A stretch of DNA of 51,738 bases from an uncultured Oscillospiraceae bacterium (GTDB lineage: Bacteria; Bacillota; Clostridia; Oscillospirales; Acutalibacteraceae): contig UQZS01000007.1 of NCBI GenBank assembly GCA_900545625.1, positions 1-51,738 of the forward strand, in the 5' to 3' direction. Numbering within the stretch: the first letter of the stretch is position 1; each line of letters starts with the position of its first letter. Shown here piece by piece: positions 9,199 to 18,173 of this stretch. The notes below the pieces were generated by a model that saw only the letters and a list, made by a program, of their open reading frames with translations, did no database searches and had not been told where the DNA came from. The translations under genes and the position numbers were made by a program.

Positions 9199-9286
9199 AT
9201 AGATGCAGCAAACGCTGCAGGCAAAAGAAAGGAATGATACGGCTCACGGCGCAATGGGCGCTGCATTGCCGCAGTACGGTGAAAAT

Positions 9287-9979
9287 ATGGGTATTATTCT
9301 CGATTTGATTTTTCTGTGCATCGTGGTCGCCGCAATCGTGGTCGCCGCCAAAAAGGGCATTGTAAAAACGGTGCTCGACATTGTCGCCTTTGTGCTGGCG
9401 GTCGTGCTTTCCGCACAGCTTGCCACGCCTTTTGCAGAAGGTGTGTATGACGCTTTTCTCGGGGAGAGCCTCCAAAACCGCGTGGAAGAGGCCTTGCCTG
9501 AAGACGGCGGGAGCGCAGATGTCGTTGTGATTTTGGAGGAGCTTCCCGATTTTGTGACGGACTATCTGGAAGATGCGGGATTTGATGCCGACGCGCTTTC
9601 CGGACAGCTTGCCGGCGGTGCAAACTCCGCTGAAGCCGCGCAGCGGATCACGGATGAGGTTGTGCGCCCTGTATGTATTGCAGCACTTGGTGCAATTTTG
9701 TTTTTGCTTTTGTGTATTGTGCTGCTCGCCGTATTTAAAATCGTTGCAGATTGGATTGCCAAGCTGTTTAAAATACCGATTGTTAAAACACTCAATCAGG
9801 GACTCGGCGCTGTGCTCGGCGCTGTCAAGGGCTTGATCATCGTTGTGATTATCAGCCTTTTGCTCCTCGTCATCGCGCCGCATATCGGAGGCGGATTTGA
9901 ATCCATGGTATCAGATTCCTATACTGTGGAGCAGGTGGAACGCTTTTTGCCGGAGAGCTTATCCGAAATTTTATTATAA
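9287..9979 (+). CDS. CvpA family membrane protein
   Basis: A 230-residue integral membrane protein of the CvpA/colicin V production group. Hydrophobic spans at about 2-20, 28-45, 125-150 and 180-200, with the family-like AAKKGIVKTVLDIVAFVLAV near the N-terminus and GLGAVLGAVKGL before the last span. Between spans 2 and 3 lies an acidic loop of ~70 residues. The frame is open from 9203, but the first 28 codons do not resemble CvpA and overlap the promoter start; ATG 9287 opens directly with the first helix. Its ribosome site (GGTGAAA) is weak, so ATG 9254 stays possible. pgsA follows after 15 bases. Confidence 0.7.
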   Translation: MGIILDLIFLCIVVAAIVVAAKKGIVKTVLDIVAFVLAVVLSAQLATPFAEGVYDAFLGESLQNRVEEALPEDGGSADVVVILEELPDFVTDYLEDAGFDADALSGQLAGGANSAEAAQRITDEVVRPVCIAALGAILFLLLCIVLLAVFKIVADWIAKLFKIPIVKTLNQGLGAVLGAVKGLIIVVIISLLLLVIAPHIGGGFESMVSDSYTVEQVERFLPESLSEILL

Positions 9980-9994
9980 ATTGAGGTACTTATC

Positions 9995-10627
9995 ATGAAA
10001 GAGAATTTAAAAGCACTGTTTAGCGGATGCCTGACCGTGCCGAATCTGCTGTCGCTGATCCGCATTTTGCTGATCCCCGTGTTTGGCGTGCTGTTTTACA
10101 ACGGCGAAGCGCTGTGGGCGGTGGTTGTGCTTGTCCTTTCAGGACTTACAGACCTGTTTGACGGCAAGATCGCCCGCCGTTTCAACCAAATCAGTGAACT
10201 TGGCAAGCTTTTGGATCCCGTGGCAGACAAGCTCACGCAGATCACCATTGCCGTTGTGATCTTTCTGGTGCTGGACAAGTCCCAGGATCCGACGATGCAG
10301 TGGTTTAAATGGGTGTTCCTGTTCTTCCTGTTCAAGGAGCTTGTCATGATTTTGGGCGGTGCGGTGATGCTCGCGATCGGGCTGCGTCCGGGTGCAGCCG
10401 AAATTTACGGCAAGGTCGCCACATTCGTGTTTTATGGTGTTATGGTGGTCGTGTTAGCCTTCGGGCCTGAGATCGGCGCACTGCGCGAATGGTTCACGCT
10501 GCCGACGCCCGTGATGATCGTACTGGTGATCATTTCCGCCGCGCTCACTTTCGTTGCGCTCTTGAGCTACCTGCCGTCCACTTTCCGCCAATTCAAAGAA
10601 AGAAAGCATAAATCCGAGGAAAAATAA
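9995..10627 (+). CDS. pgsA: CDP-diacylglycerol--glycerol-3-phosphate 3-phosphatidyltransferase
   Basis: Makes phosphatidylglycerol phosphate, the committed step to phosphatidylglycerol, in the membrane. In the 210 residues the complete CDP-alcohol phosphotransferase motif D-G-x2-A-R-x8-G-x3-D-x3-D is present: Asp56, Gly57, Ala60, Arg61, Gly70, Asp74, Asp78. The N-terminal LTVPNLLSLIRILLIP is typical of PgsA, and about five further hydrophobic spans follow. It lies between cvpA and the clp gene with gaps of 15 and 3 bases. Confidence 0.93.
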   Translation: MKENLKALFSGCLTVPNLLSLIRILLIPVFGVLFYNGEALWAVVVLVLSGLTDLFDGKIARRFNQISELGKLLDPVADKLTQITIAVVIFLVLDKSQDPTMQWFKWVFLFFLFKELVMILGGAVMLAIGLRPGAAEIYGKVATFVFYGVMVVVLAFGPEIGALREWFTLPTPVMIVLVIISAALTFVALLSYLPSTFRQFKERKHKSEEK

Positions 10628-10630
10628 CGA

Positions 10631-12976
10631 ATGAACAAAAACATGCTGTGCAGCCGGTGCCATAAAAATCCGGCGGTATTTTTCATCTCGAAGGTGGAGG
10701 GGGATAAAACCACCAACGAGGGGCTTTGCATCAAATGCGCCATGGAGCTGAACATCGGCCCGATCAAGCAGCTTATGGAGCAAATGGGGATCACAGAGGA
10801 TGAAATGGAAGAGGTCTCCGAGCAAATGGCGCAGATGATGGAAAACGCCGACGGTGAGGAGGGCTTCCAGCCCGGCGGTGCGCTGCCGCTTTCCTTTATG
10901 CAGGGGCTGTTCCCAGGGATGAATAAAGCCGCGCAGGATAACGACGACGGCGATATGATCGACCCGTCCGAGGTCAGCGTGGTGGAGGAACCCAAAAAAG
11001 GCGGCAATGCGCAGAAAAACCAAAAGAAGAATAAAAAGCGCAAATACCTGTCGCTGTATTGCACCGATTTGACCGAGCGTGCACGAGGCGGGCAGTTGGA
11101 TCGTATCATCGGACGCGACCGCGAGATCTACCGCACGGTGCAGATCTTGTGCCGCCGCACGAAAAACAACCCGTGCCTGATCGGCGAACCCGGTGTCGGT
11201 AAGACTGCCATCGCCGAGGGCCTTGCGCAGAAGATCGCGGCGGGGGAGGTCCCCGCAAAGCTTGCCGATAAAGAAATTCACCTGCTCGATCTCACCGCGC
11301 TTGTTGCGGGCACGCAGTTCCGCGGGCAGTTTGAAAGCCGCATTAAAGGGCTGATCGACGAGGTGAAGAGTGAGGGAAATATTATCCTTTTCATCGATGA
11401 GGTGCACAACCTTGTCGGCACGGGCGATGCCGAGGGCACGATGAACGCGGCGAATATTTTGAAGCCTGCGCTTTCCCGTGGCGAGATTCAGGTCATCGGC
11501 GCGACTACATTCAATGAATATCGCCAGAATATTGAAAAGGACGCCGCGCTGGAACGCCGTTTCCAGCCCGTAAAGGTCGAAGAACCGTCTGTCGAGGACG
11601 CGTATCAGATCCTTTTAGGCATTAAGAGCTACTATGAAAACTATCACCGCGTGCGCATCTCCGACTCGCTTGTGCATAAGGCGGTAACGCTCTCCGAGCG
11701 CTATATCACCGACCGTTTCCTGCCGGATAAGGCGATCGACCTGTTGGACGAAGCGTGTACCTGTGCGAACCTCCGCAATAAGGCGATCAGTGATTACGAG
11801 CTGTTTTTGCGTCATAAAACAGAGCTGCAATCCCGCGAAGAGGAGCTTGTCACTGCGGCGGAGACCGAAAACGATGAAAAGAAAAAGAACGAAAGCTACG
11901 CCGCGCTCGCGCTGGTGCGTTCGGAGCTTCTTGCCTGCGATCAGAAAGAACCTGCCCTGCGTGAAAAGGCAAGCGACAATTTTGTGACCGAGGAAGATTT
12001 AGCGCGCGTTATCAACCTCTGGACGGGCATTCCGACGACCAAGATCGTGGAAGGCGACGTCAAACGCCTGATCGGTATGGAGGAGCGCTTGAAAGCACAT
12101 CTCGTCGGGCAGGATGAGGCGGTCGATCTTGTTTCTGCGGCGATCCGCCGCAGCCGTATCCAGCTTTCGGTGCAAAAGCGCCCGGCATCCTTTATTTTCG
12201 TGGGTCCCACGGGCGTGGGCAAGACCGAGCTTGTAAAATTGCTTTCCCGTGAATTGTTTGATACGCCCGAAACGCTCATACGCTTGGATATGTCGGAATT
12301 TATGGAAAAGCATTCCGTATCGCGGCTCATCGGTTCGCCGCCCGGCTACGTCGGCTATGATGAGGCGGGGCAGCTCACCGAAAAGGTGCGGCGGAAACCC
12401 TATTCCATCATTTTGTTTGATGAGATCGAAAAAGCGCACCCGGATGTCATGAACATCCTGCTGCAAATTCTCGACGAGGGCAAGACCAACGACGCCCACG
12501 GGCGCACGGTCAGCTTTGCAAACACCGTTATCATTATGACCTCGAATGCGGGCAGTGAACGGCAGGCGGGCGCCATGGGCTTCGGTAAGGAAGCGGGCGA
12601 CGTCAAAAAGGAACATGCCATCAAGGCGCTGCGCGAATTCCTGCGTCCCGAATTTTTAGGGCGCGTGGATGAGATCGTAGTGTTCAACGAATTGACTGAG
12701 GAAAACTACCGGCAGATCGCCGTTCTGATGCTTGGTGAATTGCAGGAAGCTTTGCAGGACAAGGGCATCGCGCTTTCCTTTACGGATGACCTCCCCGCGC
12801 TGCTGGTTTCCAAAATGGACGGCAACGTCCGCGGCGCGCGTGATTTGCGCAATGTGCTGCGGCGCAATGTGGAGGATAAGCTTTCCACCTACCTTGTGGA
12901 GCACAGCGAAGAGCCGATCCGTGCGATCCGCCTGACCGCTAAGGGCGGCGAGGTCGAATTGACTTTGGAAAAATAA
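10631..12976 (+). CDS. clpE: Clp ATPase with N-terminal zinc finger (ClpE-like)
   Basis: AAA+ unfoldase predicted to feed ClpP. The 781 residues begin with a four-cysteine zinc finger (Cys7, Cys10, Cys33, Cys36), as in ClpE and the McsA/UvrB group, instead of the double Clp-N repeat of ClpC. A charged Met/Glu-rich linker (about 40-135) leads to the first AAA module (Walker A GEPGVGKT near 185-192, [11 protein letters not shown]), a short middle helical region (about 390-450), and the second AAA module (GPTGVGKT near 525-532, [13 protein letters not shown]). It ends without a long tail. Stress genes of this kind are often CtsR controlled, but it is last in a vegetative operon and no CtsR box was recognised. 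Confidence 0.85.
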   Translation: MNKNMLCSRCHKNPAVFFISKVEGDKTTNEGLCIKCAMELNIGPIKQLMEQMGITEDEMEEVSEQMAQMMENADGEEGFQPGGALPLSFMQGLFPGMNKAAQDNDDGDMIDPSEVSVVEEPKKGGNAQKNQKKNKKRKYLSLYCTDLTERARGGQLDRIIGRDREIYRTVQILCRRTKNNPCLIGEPGVGKTAIAEGLAQKIAAGEVPAKLADKEIHLLDLTALVAGTQFRGQFESRIKGLIDEVKSEGNIILFIDEVHNLVGTGDAEGTMNAANILKPALSRGEIQVIGATTFNEYRQNIEKDAALERRFQPVKVEEPSVEDAYQILLGIKSYYENYHRVRISDSLVHKAVTLSERYITDRFLPDKAIDLLDEACTCANLRNKAISDYELFLRHKTELQSREEELVTAAETENDEKKKNESYAALALVRSELLACDQKEPALREKASDNFVTEEDLARVINLWTGIPTTKIVEGDVKRLIGMEERLKAHLVGQDEAVDLVSAAIRRSRIQLSVQKRPASFIFVGPTGVGKTELVKLLSRELFDTPETLIRLDMSEFMEKHSVSRLIGSPPGYVGYDEAGQLTEKVRRKPYSIILFDEIEKAHPDVMNILLQILDEGKTNDAHGRTVSFANTVIIMTSNAGSERQAGAMGFGKEAGDVKKEHAIKALREFLRPEFLGRVDEIVVFNELTEENYRQIAVLMLGELQEALQDKGIALSFTDDLPALLVSKMDGNVRGARDLRNVLRRNVEDKLSTYLVEHSEEPIRAIRLTAKGGEVELTLEK

Positions 12977-12992
12977 ATCTGCATAAAGTTAT

Positions 12993-13019
12993 GCGCCCCG
13001 CCGATTCCCGGCGGGGCGC
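12993..13019. terminator. Hairpin between convergent genes
   Basis: A perfect ten-pair GC stem (GCGCCCCGCC / GGCGGGGCGC) with a seven-base loop. It sits between the clp gene and the convergent histidine phosphatase and can serve both strands, though the T-tracts are short. Confidence 0.7.
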
Positions 13020-13037
13020 GATCCATTTTCAGAAACC

Positions 13038-13766
13038 TTAATGTCTTTCATCCTTATTGGCATACATTTCGCAAAACCGTGCCGCAAAAGCAGGCGGCTC
13101 ACCGTGCGCATACAGATGTGAAACGTCGCCGAATGCACTGCACCGGAATACGGCGATCCCTTCTTCGCGTTCCTCGGTGTAGAGTGTTGTTACGGAGGAT
13201 GGCGCGGCGCAGAAACCCTGCCAAAGCACGACAGGGGAAACATGCAGCAGGTGCGAAAGCATCACGCATTCCACGCCGAAATGGCAAAAGAACGCCAGTG
13301 TGTCCATGTTGGGGACAAGCGCTTTATAGAAATTGCCGTGCCGCGCATAGCCATGCTGCCGCAGCACCTTGTCCAGGCCCTTGCAAACACGGTTATACTC
13401 CGGTTTCAGCCGAAGCCCGCCGCGCATAAAATCCGTATCCGCCCAGCGGTGCACGTCATAGAAATCCTCGTTGACAGTGTAAAAGGAGGGGAGCAGATCC
13501 CACGGTCCTCGGATCTTTTTGGCGGCCTTGTCCCAGATCGGCGCGCGGAATTCCCGAAGCCAGCCAAGCGTTTTCCCTTGCGCGTGCATGGCGTTTAAGG
13601 TGTAAGCGGCGGTATCGCGCGCACGACCTAAGGGCGATACATAAAACGCATCAATTTTTTCTTTTGCCAAACGTTCGGCAAGGAATTCCGCCTCGCGCCG
13701 CCCTTTTTCAGTTAGCGAATCCACGGCATAATCGGGGTCGCCGTGGCGTATGATCAGGAGTCTCAC
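13038..13766 (-). CDS. Histidine phosphatase family protein
   Basis: Phosphoglycerate-mutase-like phosphatase. The 242-residue product starts at GTG 13766 and carries the catalytic RHG (7-9) in LLIIRHGDPDY, then SPLGRARDTA near 44-53 and the second histidine in CHFGVECV. The substrate is not predictable. GTG directly abuts the stop of the upstream GPH transporter, with AGAGGA seven bases before it inside that gene, so the two are surely co-transcribed. This suggests a role with an imported sugar or its phosphate, but that is inference. Confidence 0.8.
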   Translation of the reverse strand: MRLLIIRHGDPDYAVDSLTEKGRREAEFLAERLAKEKIDAFYVSPLGRARDTAAYTLNAMHAQGKTLGWLREFRAPIWDKAAKKIRGPWDLLPSFYTVNEDFYDVHRWADTDFMRGGLRLKPEYNRVCKGLDKVLRQHGYARHGNFYKALVPNMDTLAFFCHFGVECVMLSHLLHVSPVVLWQGFCAAPSSVTTLYTEEREEGIAVFRCSAFGDVSHLYAHGEPPAFAARFCEMYANKDERH

Positions 13767-15185
13767 TCAAATATCCTCTACGTTGCCGATCTTTTCATCG
13801 CGCGCATTGACAAAGGCAAGCACCTTTTCGGAAAGCTCACCGTACAGCTTGTATTTCTTAGAAAAAATAATCAAAGAAATCAAAACCAGAATGGGCGGAA
13901 CAACAAAGGTCATCACGCTGATGGTCGTTTCCGCAAACGGGGTCTGTACCTGCGTGTTGCCGTCATAGCCGGAGATCCCGAAGCCGGAGAACATAACGAT
14001 CGTTTGAATGGTGTATGCCATTTTCTGCAAAAAGCCTTTCATGGCAAAGGTCGTGCTTTCGCTGCGCTTTCCGGTCTTGTATTCGCCGTAGTCCACAATG
14101 TCGGCAAGCATGACCGTCTGGTTGACGAACATCGACGCAATGCCGATAGAAGCGATAATGTAAGCCAGGCTCAAAAGCAGCATATTATGGAGGATCGGCC
14201 CGCAGATTGTCATGGCGATGTACCCGATGATGACGATGATCAGGCAGAAGCGGTAGATCGTGCGGCGGGTATATTTTTTGCTCATCAGCGGAATAACGAA
14301 CAGCCCCAAAAATGAGCCAATCGCGCCGAACGTAGCAAAGGTGCTCTGCTTAGTGATGTCGCCCTCCACATTATCAAAGTAATAAGCGCCTACGCCGCTG
14401 GTCAGGTACCAGCCCGCGTTTGAGAGCATCGCGAAGATCATAAAGACGACCAGCTGGTCGTTGCTGCGCACGACTTCAAACACCTTTTTGAAGCTGAATT
14501 TTTCGTTGTTGTAGATCACATGGCGTTCTTTGGTGACAGAAACGCAAATAACGGCAAACATAACCAGCAGCACCGCGCAGATAATCGCCCAGCGGCTGAA
14601 GCCCTGTGCGCTGACCTGGCGCTCCTCATCGGTTAAACCCGTACCCAAAAGCACAAGCGCGTAAGGGGTGAAGATCGTGATGATGCCCTGTCCGATACCG
14701 CTGAAAGTACGCGCAATGGTCGAAATGGTGTTGCGCTCATTCGGGTCGTTCGTGAAACTCGGCACCATGCTCCAGTAGGGGATGTCTGCCATCGTGTTCG
14801 TCATGCCCCACATGACATACATCACCGCGACATACACATACATCCAAATCGAGCCGATGGAGATGCCGGGGTTCGTAAACATCATGGCGAGCACCACGGC
14901 GTTGCACGACGTGCCGATCAGGATCCACGGGCGGTATTTGCCCATACGCGTTTTGGTATGGTCCACGATCACGCCCATCATCGGGTCGTTGATGCCGTCC
15001 CAAATACGCGCGATCGGCGTGAGGATCAAAAGGAACGCCGCCGGCATCAGCAGAACGTCCGTCAAATACTTGGAAAGGTAGGAATAGAAAAGCCCGTAGC
15101 TCAAATCTAAGCCTACCGCACCGATCCCGTAGCCGATATAGCGCCCGAAGCGCGCGGGATTCTTTCGGGTCTTCGTAGTCTCCAA
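13767..15185 (-). CDS. GPH-family sugar:cation symporter
   Basis: Twelve-span glycoside-pentoside-hexuronide symporter; 472 residues. The family loop between spans 2 and 3 is clear (DHTKTRMGKYRP) and other GPH hallmarks such as DGINDPMMG are present. The longest reading starts at ATG 15209, but TTG 15185 has a perfect GGAGG eight bases upstream (15194-15198), while the promoter's start point falls at about 15212, leaving no leader for ATG 15209; TTG is therefore chosen. The substrate is unknown. It is followed without a gap by a histidine phosphatase, and a separate GPH gene lies just upstream on the same strand behind its own terminator. Confidence 0.85.
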   Translation of the reverse strand: METTKTRKNPARFGRYIGYGIGAVGLDLSYGLFYSYLSKYLTDVLLMPAAFLLILTPIARIWDGINDPMMGVIVDHTKTRMGKYRPWILIGTSCNAVVLAMMFTNPGISIGSIWMYVYVAVMYVMWGMTNTMADIPYWSMVPSFTNDPNERNTISTIARTFSGIGQGIITIFTPYALVLLGTGLTDEERQVSAQGFSRWAIICAVLLVMFAVICVSVTKERHVIYNNEKFSFKKVFEVVRSNDQLVVFMIFAMLSNAGWYLTSGVGAYYFDNVEGDITKQSTFATFGAIGSFLGLFVIPLMSKKYTRRTIYRFCLIIVIIGYIAMTICGPILHNMLLLSLAYIIASIGIASMFVNQTVMLADIVDYGEYKTGKRSESTTFAMKGFLQKMAYTIQTIVMFSGFGISGYDGNTQVQTPFAETTISVMTFVVPPILVLISLIIFSKKYKLYGELSEKVLAFVNARDEKIGNVEDI

Positions 15186-15218
15186 GGCAAAAACCTCCGT
15201 ATTCAGCATTACCTATAT

Positions 15219-15247
15219 ATGATACCTGTTTTTCCAAATTCCGTCAA
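15219..15247 (-). promoter_or_regulatory. Promoter of the GPH-phosphatase pair
   Basis: On the minus strand TTGACG (15247-15242), 17 bases, TATCAT (15224-15219). The start point falls near 15212. Confidence 0.75.
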
Positions 15248-15273
15248 CCGCCGCGCGCAAAAAAGCGCAAAAA

Positions 15274-15297
15274 GAAGCGCCGCTTCTGCGGCGCTTC
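15274..15297 (-). terminator. Intrinsic terminator of the upstream GPH gene
   Basis: Ten-pair stem GAAGCGCCGC / GCGGCGCTTC with a four-base loop, followed on the minus strand by a T-tract. It separates the two GPH transcription units. Confidence 0.85.
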
Positions 15298-15327
15298 CGT
15301 TCGTTTGCTTCATTTGGAAAAGAAAAT

Positions 15328-16842
15328 TTATTCTGCCTCTTGCTCGCCTTGTGAGGCTTTGCGTTCGGCGATCTCTTTGACCATTTCCTGCTGTCTCTTT
15401 TCCGTCAGGCGATAGAACAGGATGGGGATGATGGTGCCCACCATGCTCAGCGCGCCGGAAAGCACCAGGAGGTTCCACAGCGTCTGCTCGCCTTGCGCGG
15501 TGATATACACACCGTCCGCCGCCGTCGGATTGATACCCGCCCAGTCATAAGAGAACACGCCGATGAAGGCGCCGACCGCCATACCGATTTTATTCATGAG
15601 CGTCTGCATGGCAAAGCAGATGCCCTCCGCGCGTTCGCCGGTTTTCCACTCAAGGTAGTCGACGGTGTCGCCGATCATTGCGTAAGAGAGAATGTTGTTT
15701 GCGCCCTGCGGGATGCCCAAAAGCACAAGGCCGATGGCGCAGACGATCAATTTCCAAGGCGCATCATAGCCGATGAAGTACATGGCAAACATGACGACCG
15801 CACCAAGAATATGTACATAGATGTATGCCCGTTTTTTCGTGAATTTTTTAGTCATCCACGGCACTAAGAGCGAAGCAACCAAACCGCCGGGGACGACAAG
15901 CAGGGTGATCAGAGAGTACCAGCTGTCATTGTGCAGGACGTAGCGCGCGAAGTACAGGCCGCCCGTGTAGGTGTAGACCATACGCGCACCGCCTAAGATA
16001 CCGGAGATCACGATCAGCATCAGTTCACGGTTCTTGAAAAGGAGCTTCAGGTTGTGCCCAAGACTTGGCGGGTTTTCCAAAGATTTAATCCGCTCCTTGG
16101 TGTTCTTGAACCCATAGTAGAACATCGGGATGGCGACTACGGTGAATACGACCGCGCAGATGAAATAGGTCCATTTTAAAGCGTTTGCATTATCGTAGAT
16201 AAATTCGGGCAGCACTGTGCCGGTATCATCCTTGTATTTCGCCGTAACAAGATCTGTGATGATCGGCACGCCGACCGTAACGATGCCTGCGCCGAGGGTG
16301 CAGACAAGACGGGTGACGGTCAGCAGGTTGCCGCGGACAATGGTGTTGTTCGTCATGCTGCTCGACAGCGCCCAATAGGGCACGTCCACCACGGTGTAGA
16401 CGATGGACCAGATCACATATACAACAGCAATATAGACGAACGTGCGCACCGTGCCGGCTTCTACAAACGGGTTGAAGCACAACAGCGTCATAATGGCGAT
16501 CGGGATCGCCATCCACTTCAAATACGGACGGCATTTTCCGTATTTGGTACGCGTTTTGTCTACGATCGAGCCCATGATCGGATCGTTGCACGCGTCAAAA
16601 ATACGCGTCCCGAGCATCAGGTAGGCGACCGCCATCGCGCCCGAGACCCCGCCGACCATAACATCGGCAGAACCAAACAACAGCGCATCCGTCATAAAGA
16701 TCGTCAAATACGAACCAATGATGGTACAAATAAAGTTCTGCCCGAACCCTGCCACAGCATAGGCTACGGCTTCCTTTGGCTGCAAATTCCCGTCGTTCGG
16801 CGTGGTGCCGTAGACCTTGTGCAGCAAAGCTTCCAGTTTCAT
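15328..16842 (-). CDS. GPH-family sugar:cation symporter
   Basis: 504-residue member of the glycoside-pentoside-hexuronide family. The spans 2-3 loop reads DKTRTKYGKCRPY, with RIFDACNDPIMG before it, both family hallmarks; twelve hydrophobic spans can be counted and the C-terminal ~25 residues are a charged cytoplasmic tail. ATG 16842 has AGGAGA upstream. It is monocistronic: its own strong promoter lies at 16875-16903 and a terminator follows. No catabolic enzyme is attached, so the substrate cannot be inferred. Confidence 0.87.
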   Translation of the reverse strand: MKLEALLHKVYGTTPNDGNLQPKEAVAYAVAGFGQNFICTIIGSYLTIFMTDALLFGSADVMVGGVSGAMAVAYLMLGTRIFDACNDPIMGSIVDKTRTKYGKCRPYLKWMAIPIAIMTLLCFNPFVEAGTVRTFVYIAVVYVIWSIVYTVVDVPYWALSSSMTNNTIVRGNLLTVTRLVCTLGAGIVTVGVPIITDLVTAKYKDDTGTVLPEFIYDNANALKWTYFICAVVFTVVAIPMFYYGFKNTKERIKSLENPPSLGHNLKLLFKNRELMLIVISGILGGARMVYTYTGGLYFARYVLHNDSWYSLITLLVVPGGLVASLLVPWMTKKFTKKRAYIYVHILGAVVMFAMYFIGYDAPWKLIVCAIGLVLLGIPQGANNILSYAMIGDTVDYLEWKTGERAEGICFAMQTLMNKIGMAVGAFIGVFSYDWAGINPTAADGVYITAQGEQTLWNLLVLSGALSMVGTIIPILFYRLTEKRQQEMVKEIAERKASQGEQEAE

Positions 16843-16874
16843 CTGGTATCTCCTTTCAATTTGGCAATACTGTA

Positions 16875-16903
16875 ATTATAAAACAAAAACGAAGGTTCGT
16901 CAA
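16875..16903 (-). promoter_or_regulatory. Strong promoter with overlapping palindrome
   Basis: On the minus strand TTGACG (16903-16898), 17 bases, TATAAT (16880-16875). A small perfect inverted repeat ACGAA-GG-TTCGT (16889-16900) overlaps the -35 and spacer, a place where a repressor could act. The promoter is clear; the operator is a suggestion. Confidence 0.8.
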
Positions 16904-16970
16904 CCGATTTATTAGACGAAATGTATATTTATTTTACAAATTCATACAGATTGCCTATATCTGTCTTCGG

Positions 16971-16999
16971 TTGACAAAACGGAGCGTCTGTGGTATCGT
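16971..16999 (+). promoter_or_regulatory. Promoter of cysK
   Basis: TTGACA (16971-16976), 17-base spacer, TATCGT (16994-16999) with TGG before the -10. It is divergent from the GPH promoter, about 70 bases away. Confidence 0.7.
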
Positions 17000-17055
17000 G
17001 CTTGCGGGAAATACGCGGTCGCAGACCCATCTGTGCACGGAAAAGGAGTGTTTTT

Positions 17056-17988
17056 ATGTCTAAAATATATAATGATCTTGCGCAGCTTGTCGGCAATACG
17101 CCGCTGTTCGAGCCCGTTTGCCTGACGCGTGAACGGGGGATTTCTGCGCGCTTGCTGCTCAAGCTCGAATATTTTAACCCGGCGGGCAGTGCCAAAGACC
17201 GTATCGCTGTATCCATTTTGGATGACGCCGAACGCCGCGGTGTGCTGAAGCCCGGTGGCACGGTCATCGAACCGACCTCCGGCAACACCGGCATCGGGCT
17301 TTGCGCCATGGCGGTTTCGCGCGGCTATAAGGTCGTGATCACCATGCCGGAAACCATGAGTGTTGAACGCCGCAAGCTTATGCGCGCTTACGGTGCCGAG
17401 CTTGTGCTCACGCCGGGAAACGAGGGCATGTCCGGGGCGATCCGGCGTGCGGAAGAACTGCATGACCAAACGGAAAACAGCATTGTAGCGGGGCAGTTTG
17501 AAAATCCCGCCAACCCGAAAGCGCATTACGAGACTACCGGCCCCGAAATCTACCGCGACACGGACGGCAAGGTCGATATCCTCGTTGCGGGTGTCGGCAC
17601 GGGCGGCACGCTTTCGGGCGCAGGCAAATATTTAAAAGAGAAAGACCCAAATGTTCGCGTTGTCGCTGTCGAACCGCTTTCTTCGCCCGTTCTTTCCGAG
17701 GGGAGAAGCGGCGCGCATAAGATCCAGGGCATCGGTGCGGGCTTTGTGCCTAAGACGCTGGACACATCGATCTATGATGAGATCATCCCCGTACCCGATG
17801 ACGCGGCGTTCGAGACGGCGCGTGCCGTTGCCAAATCAGACGGTGTATTCGTCGGCATTTCTTCTGGTGCGGCGCTGTATGCAGCCTTACAGCTTGCCGT
17901 TCGTCCCGAAAATGCGGGGAAAACCATTGTCGCGGTCATGCCCGACGGCGGCGACCGCTACCTTTCTACAGCACTTGTGGAGGACTAA
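17056..17988 (+). CDS. cysK: Cysteine synthase A (O-acetylserine sulfhydrylase)
   Basis: PLP enzyme that joins sulfide to O-acetylserine to make cysteine. The 310-residue product carries the PLP lysine in AGSAKDRI (Lys47), the substrate loop TSGNTG (74-79), the phosphate-binding [10 protein letters not shown] near 178 and a C-terminal SSGAALYAA. An open frame starts at 16990, but ATG 17056 has AAGGAG seven bases upstream and fits the family N-terminus ([14 protein letters not shown]). Monocistronic, between its own promoter and a terminator. No cysE is nearby. The leader is only about 50 bases, too short for a T-box or S-box. Confidence 0.94.
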   Translation: MSKIYNDLAQLVGNTPLFEPVCLTRERGISARLLLKLEYFNPAGSAKDRIAVSILDDAERRGVLKPGGTVIEPTSGNTGIGLCAMAVSRGYKVVITMPETMSVERRKLMRAYGAELVLTPGNEGMSGAIRRAEELHDQTENSIVAGQFENPANPKAHYETTGPEIYRDTDGKVDILVAGVGTGGTLSGAGKYLKEKDPNVRVVAVEPLSSPVLSEGRSGAHKIQGIGAGFVPKTLDTSIYDEIIPVPDDAAFETARAVAKSDGVFVGISSGAALYAALQLAVRPENAGKTIVAVMPDGGDRYLSTALVED

Positions 17989-18028
17989 AGCACTTGTTCC
18001 GCGCTGCAGCGCACCTCACTTTCTACAC

Positions 18029-18065
18029 AGCGCGCGAAATCGGGATTCGGTTTTGCGCGCTTTTT
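18029..18065 (+). terminator. Intrinsic terminator of cysK
   Basis: Eleven-pair stem (AGCGCGCGAAA / TTTTGCGCGCT, one G-T pair) with an 11-base loop, followed by TTTTTG. Confidence 0.8.
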
Positions 18066-18115
18066 GTCTATTTTGCGGAAAATGAATGAAACGCTGTCTT
18101 TCGTGCAAAAATGGA

Positions 18116-18144
18116 TTGAAGAACACGGAAGATTTTAGTATAAT
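18116..18144 (+). promoter_or_regulatory. Promoter of the decarboxylase beta gene
   Basis: TTGAAG (18116-18121), 17 bases, perfect TATAAT (18139-18144). Confidence 0.75.
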
Positions 18145-18173
18145 AAATGCAAATTTGTTCAGGGAGAAATTGT

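Noticed and set aside
9234..9308. 24-codon frame overlapping the cvpA start, possible leader peptide
   Set aside because: The AAGGA is directly against its ATG, leaving no spacing; no regulatory codon run; more likely chance.
10454..11407. Minus-strand open frame opposite pgsA and the clp gene
   Set aside because: Antisense shadow of two well-supported genes; no start context and no family resemblance.
13743..14315. Plus-strand frame opposite the GPH transporter
   Set aside because: Asn/Gln/Arg/His-rich antisense translation without a ribosome site.
16999..17056. T-box or SAM riboswitch before cysK
   Set aside because: Only about 50 bases of leader are available and no T-box (TGGNACC) sequence or terminator is seen.
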